Assembly (NCBI GenBank): GCA_041738345.1
Contig: JBGSPX010000037.1
Span: forward strand, 62,001-126,000
Source: Proteocatella sp041738345
GTDB taxonomy: Bacteria; Bacillota; Clostridia; Peptostreptococcales; Filifactoraceae
Length of the DNA: 64,000 nt
Direction: 5' to 3'
In this document: piece by piece, positions 61,263 through 64,000 of the stretch
How the letters are laid out: every line of letters starts with the position of its first letter
Position numbering within the stretch: the stretch's first letter is position 1
Notes under the pieces: generated by a model
Told to the model about the DNA's origin: nothing
The model's input: the letters and a program-made list of their open reading frames with translations, nothing else
The model's database searches: none
Translations under genes and position numbers: made by a program

Positions 61263-63659
61263 TTAGTATTGTTTAATATAATCAAATGCATCCTCTTGTA
61301 ATAACGGTTTACTGTAAAGATAGCCTTGAACAAAATCGCATCCATACTTTAACAAATAAGTTTCTTGAGATTCACATTCTACCCCTTCCGCAATTACATA
61401 ATGCCCTAATTTATGCGCCATCGAAATCACATCTGCTGTTATCGCTTTTTCTTCTTCTACTGAAAGTAAAGTGTCTATAAATGATTTATCGAGTTTAAGG
61501 CAATCTACATCTAATTCCCTTTCTCTAGAAAAAGAAGAATACCCTGTTCCAAAATCATCTATAGCTACAGATATTCCCATATTTTTCAATAGTCCTATCC
61601 TATGATTTATTTCATCTAGGTCATTTGAAAAAAACGATTCTGTAATCTCTAATTTTATATTGGATTTTATAACTTCAGTTTCTATAATTAGGTTTTCTAA
61701 ATCTTTTAAAAAATCATCTCTTAATAATTGAATTCCAGAAACATTTACAGACATTTTAAGTTCCAAACTAAGTTCTTTATTTAAAATATTTAAAAATTCA
61801 AATGATTTTTTCATTATTATTTTTCCAAGCGGAACTATAAGCTGAGTTTCCTCTGCGATTGGTATAAATTCAATTGGAGATATAAGCCCGAAGGATTTAC
61901 TTTTAAATCTAGCTAGAGCCTCAAATCCATAAACAGTTTTATTTTTTAGATTTATTATCGGCTGATATACTACAAATAAAGAATTTTCATTCATCCCTCT
62001 TGATATACTTGATAATTCATTTTTTATGGCTTCTTTTCTTAAAATGGTTTTTTCCATAGAAGCATCAAAATAGCAACATCTACTTCCCACACTACAGAAA
62101 TTGCCTTCCACTGCTATAGCTGCTTTTTTGAGTAAGTCTTCTGAACTCACATAGTTCCCACTAAGTTCCACTACCCCTACAGAAGCTTTTATATTGTACA
62201 CCTCTATCACATTTTTTATTAGAGCATTTATTTTACTGCAAATTTCATCTAAGTCTATTCTCGCATCATATCCATTTATATAAAATATAAATCTATCTAT
62301 CGCTATATGAAATAAACTTATATTATCGGAATTTAACTTTTCTAATTCTTTTGCCAAAATTTTTATTATATTTTCAGCATAAAAATAACCATATGTTATA
62401 TTTAAAAGATTAAATTTCTTTATATTCACTAAAACTACCGCTCTTTTTTTATCGTGAATGTGACTTGATTCTTCTCTTAATACTTGTTCAAAATAAGCTC
62501 TATTATATAGCCCTGTAAGCGTATTGTGTTCGCTTATATACTTCAACTTCATTTCTTTATCTTTTTGCTTTGTTATATCTTCGATTAAACAAAGATGTTT
62601 TTTAGTATCATTTAAATCTAAATTTAAAAAAGATACCATCATATGTACCCACACATATGATCCATCTGCTCTAAGATATCGCTTTTCCATATCATATCCA
62701 TCAATTTCTCCTTTTTGAAATTGATAAAAATAGTCTAGGTCTTTTTTCAAATCTTCAGGATGAGTTATTTCATCCCAATTCATAGTCTTTAATTCATCCG
62801 CACTTCGATTTAAAATTTTTTGAAACATAGGATTTATAGTATTTCTGCCATCTATAATTGTCGCTATATTCTTTTGTGAATTTCCTATCGCAATTCCAAT
62901 TGTCGCTTGTTCAAAAACTGACCTAAATAATATTTCACTCTCTTTAAGTTTTTTTTCTGATTCTATTAGTTTTTGCCTTTCAAGTCTTAATTCTTTATTT
63001 TGATATATAAAAAAATACAATGCTATTGCAGCTAACATTACTGCCAAACTTATTATAACCGCTTGTATTGTTTGAATTTTTGCATATATATGCCACACTT
63101 CATGGTCATAATCAAGTCCAAAGACTGCCATAACCTTTCCGTTTTCATCAAATATAGGAACTAACACACTGCGCCAGATTCCCCATCTATCTCTATTTGC
63201 TTTCGTTATTATAGTTTCTCCTAATTCAAATGCTTCGAAATATTCCTCACTTGCTTCAAAATAATAATCTCCTGGAGGCGAATAATCTTTAGAATTAAAT
63301 TCTTCTGAATCTGCCAAAATCCTAATTTTGTCTCCTGTCTTTATTAGTATATAAGAAAAAGTTATATCATTATCAATATTTGCTATGAAAGAAAGCGCTT
63401 TTTTTAAATCTTTATAAGATTGATCCTTTTCTAATATCCCTAGATTTTTTTCTGTAGTAAAATTATTTATAATTGTATTAGAAATCCCAGCAGAAGCCGT
63501 TTCTGCTATTTTTATGGCTTCTCTTTCAGTTATATTTATCGCAGTTTTCCAGGAATAAGTTAATAATATGCAAGACGCTACTATTAAGCCTATTAATATA
63601 ACTCTTAATTTTTTATCTTTTAAAAAAATCTCCGTTACGATTTTGCATATTTTCTTCAT
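61263..63659 (-). CDS. Membrane sensor with PAS, degenerate GGDEF and EAL domains
   Basis: 798 residues: membrane segment 17-37, extracytoplasmic sensor 38-198 (Cache-like, with PVPIF-type VLVPIFDENGKVMAVFGLDYD), membrane segment 199-219, PAS 240-365 (PEDL, DGSYVWVHM), GGDEF fold 380-535 and EAL 555-795. The GGDEF motif is replaced by AIDRF (453-457), so cyclase activity is unlikely. The EAL site looks complete: E580 in FEALAR, N639, E671, D701 D702 in DDFGTGYSS, K724 region and E759, with QGYLYSKPL. It should be a c-di-GMP phosphodiesterase responding to an outside signal. Confidence 0.92.
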   Translation of the reverse strand: MKKICKIVTEIFLKDKKLRVILIGLIVASCILLTYSWKTAINITEREAIKIAETASAGISNTIINNFTTEKNLGILEKDQSYKDLKKALSFIANIDNDITFSYILIKTGDKIRILADSEEFNSKDYSPPGDYYFEASEEYFEAFELGETIITKANRDRWGIWRSVLVPIFDENGKVMAVFGLDYDHEVWHIYAKIQTIQAVIISLAVMLAAIALYFFIYQNKELRLERQKLIESEKKLKESEILFRSVFEQATIGIAIGNSQKNIATIIDGRNTINPMFQKILNRSADELKTMNWDEITHPEDLKKDLDYFYQFQKGEIDGYDMEKRYLRADGSYVWVHMMVSFLNLDLNDTKKHLCLIEDITKQKDKEMKLKYISEHNTLTGLYNRAYFEQVLREESSHIHDKKRAVVLVNIKKFNLLNITYGYFYAENIIKILAKELEKLNSDNISLFHIAIDRFIFYINGYDARIDLDEICSKINALIKNVIEVYNIKASVGVVELSGNYVSSEDLLKKAAIAVEGNFCSVGSRCCYFDASMEKTILRKEAIKNELSSISRGMNENSLFVVYQPIINLKNKTVYGFEALARFKSKSFGLISPIEFIPIAEETQLIVPLGKIIMKKSFEFLNILNKELSLELKMSVNVSGIQLLRDDFLKDLENLIIETEVIKSNIKLEITESFFSNDLDEINHRIGLLKNMGISVAIDDFGTGYSSFSRERELDVDCLKLDKSFIDTLLSVEEEKAITADVISMAHKLGHYVIAEGVECESQETYLLKYGCDFVQGYLYSKPLLQEDAFDYIKQY

Positions 63660-63733
63660 AATTCTCCTCTATCATCTACTCTTTTGAAATAAGCCTTATT
63701 ATATTATTCCCAAAAATATAATCGTTTATTCAA

Positions 63734-63766
63734 AAAAATAAAAAAATAGCTATTGACTCTAGCTAT
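63734..63766 (-). terminator. Terminator of the right-edge gene
   Basis: ATAGCT (63746-63751) and AGCTAT (63761-63766) pair around 9 bases, overlapping the stop codon of the gene on the right; seven T follow on the minus strand. Confidence 0.65.
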
Positions 63767-64000
63767 CTTTATCGTTAAAAAACAAAGCGTTTTTTGTATT
63801 AAATTTTAAATAAACGGTTTCTCCTACCTCATAGGATTTTTCGGAGCTTATTTTTATTCCCAAAGCATCTTTAAAATATTCATTTTCTAGAACAATGTCA
63901 TATGAGTTTCCTTTATAAAATATCGCTTTTACTCTAAATTCTTTATTAGTTTCACTTTCAGAAAAACTTATATCCTTAGTACGAAACATAAGACTGTATG
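63759..64000 (-). CDS. C-terminal end of a probable ABC transporter ATPase (TOBE domain), cut by window edge
   Basis: The frame stays open to the right edge, so the ATG at 63989 is internal. The 80 visible residues (YSLMFRTKDISFSESE, VKAIFYKGNSYDIVLEN, SYEVGETVYLKFNTKNALFFN) fit a TOBE domain as found at the end of FbpC/PotA/CysA-type import ATPases. No ATP-binding motif is visible, so the assignment rests on the tail only. Confidence 0.5.
   Translation of the reverse strand, partial: YSLMFRTKDISFSESETNKEFRVKAIFYKGNSYDIVLENEYFKDALGIKISSEKSYEVGETVYLKFNTKNALFFNDKDS

Noticed and set aside
1..64000. CRISPR arrays, tRNA or rRNA genes
   Set aside because: No regularly spaced direct repeats or cloverleaf/rRNA sequences were seen in the intergenic regions on reading both strands.

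Overview
The window is a 64 kb piece of a low-GC, Gram-positive anaerobe of the Clostridia, most like the Peptostreptococcaceae (Acetoanaerobium / former Clostridium sticklandii type). The reasons are AT-rich DNA with strong AGGAGG-type ribosome sites, TTG and GTG starts, a split transketolase, an A-type flavo-diiron protein, TRAP transport, an S-layer protein, and a selenocysteine-encoding HesB-like gene of a kind known mainly from Clostridia. The genus is inference. No rRNA, tRNA or CRISPR array was found. Nearly all genes from 12.6 to 53 kb lie on the minus strand.

Left end (1-3.6 kb) is accessory DNA. A group II intron (running off the left edge, reverse-transcriptase ORF frameshifted) is inserted in the transposase orfA of an IS3-family element. 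Next to it is a very AT-rich, translationally coupled two-gene unit: a HELGH zinc metallopeptidase followed by an unrecognised 189-residue protein.

3.6-16.8 kb is an aromatic-acid region. A LysR regulator sits between a 2,4-dienoyl-CoA-reductase-like flavoenzyme and a divergent operon with a YdiB-type quinate/shikimate dehydrogenase, an MFS carrier, type I dehydroquinase and a complete TRAP transporter (DctQ, DctM, DctP). This looks like uptake and use of shikimate or quinate. It converges on a biosynthetic block aroA-aroC-(chorismate mutase/shikimate kinase fusion) with overlapping genes, preceded by UPF0316 and dUTPase genes.

16.9-25.8 kb holds split transketolase, a divergent topoisomerase IV pair (parE-parC), a cysteine HesB-like gene, an unknown protein coupled to ogt, and a selenocysteine HesB-like gene. 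The last is missed by ordinary ORF calling because codon 32 is UGA; it has a hairpin behind the UGA and a Crp/Fnr-like palindrome centred near -41.

25.8-31.6 kb is an operon of an ATP-grasp ligase, an aspartate racemase, a MurE-like ligase, birA and a PepV-type dipeptidase. The first three suggest D-aspartate-containing peptidoglycan. 31.7-53 kb carries conserved housekeeping genes: tmk-holB-ricT-trmN6-rsmI, obg-yhbY-nadD-yqeK-LCP-rsfS-glyQ-glyS, cobU-cobS-cobC, a VanW/G5 wall protein, nth, queG, a SEC-C protein, smpB, a flavo-diiron protein, RNase R and a metallo-beta-lactamase-fold protein.

53-64 kb holds an RsuA/RluB-type pseudouridine synthase, a carboxyltransferase without a biotin domain, a 1606-residue SLH surface protein, an autoregulated-looking XRE regulator, a PAS-GGDEF-EAL protein with a decayed GGDEF motif, and the C-terminal end of a probable ABC ATPase leaving the right edge.
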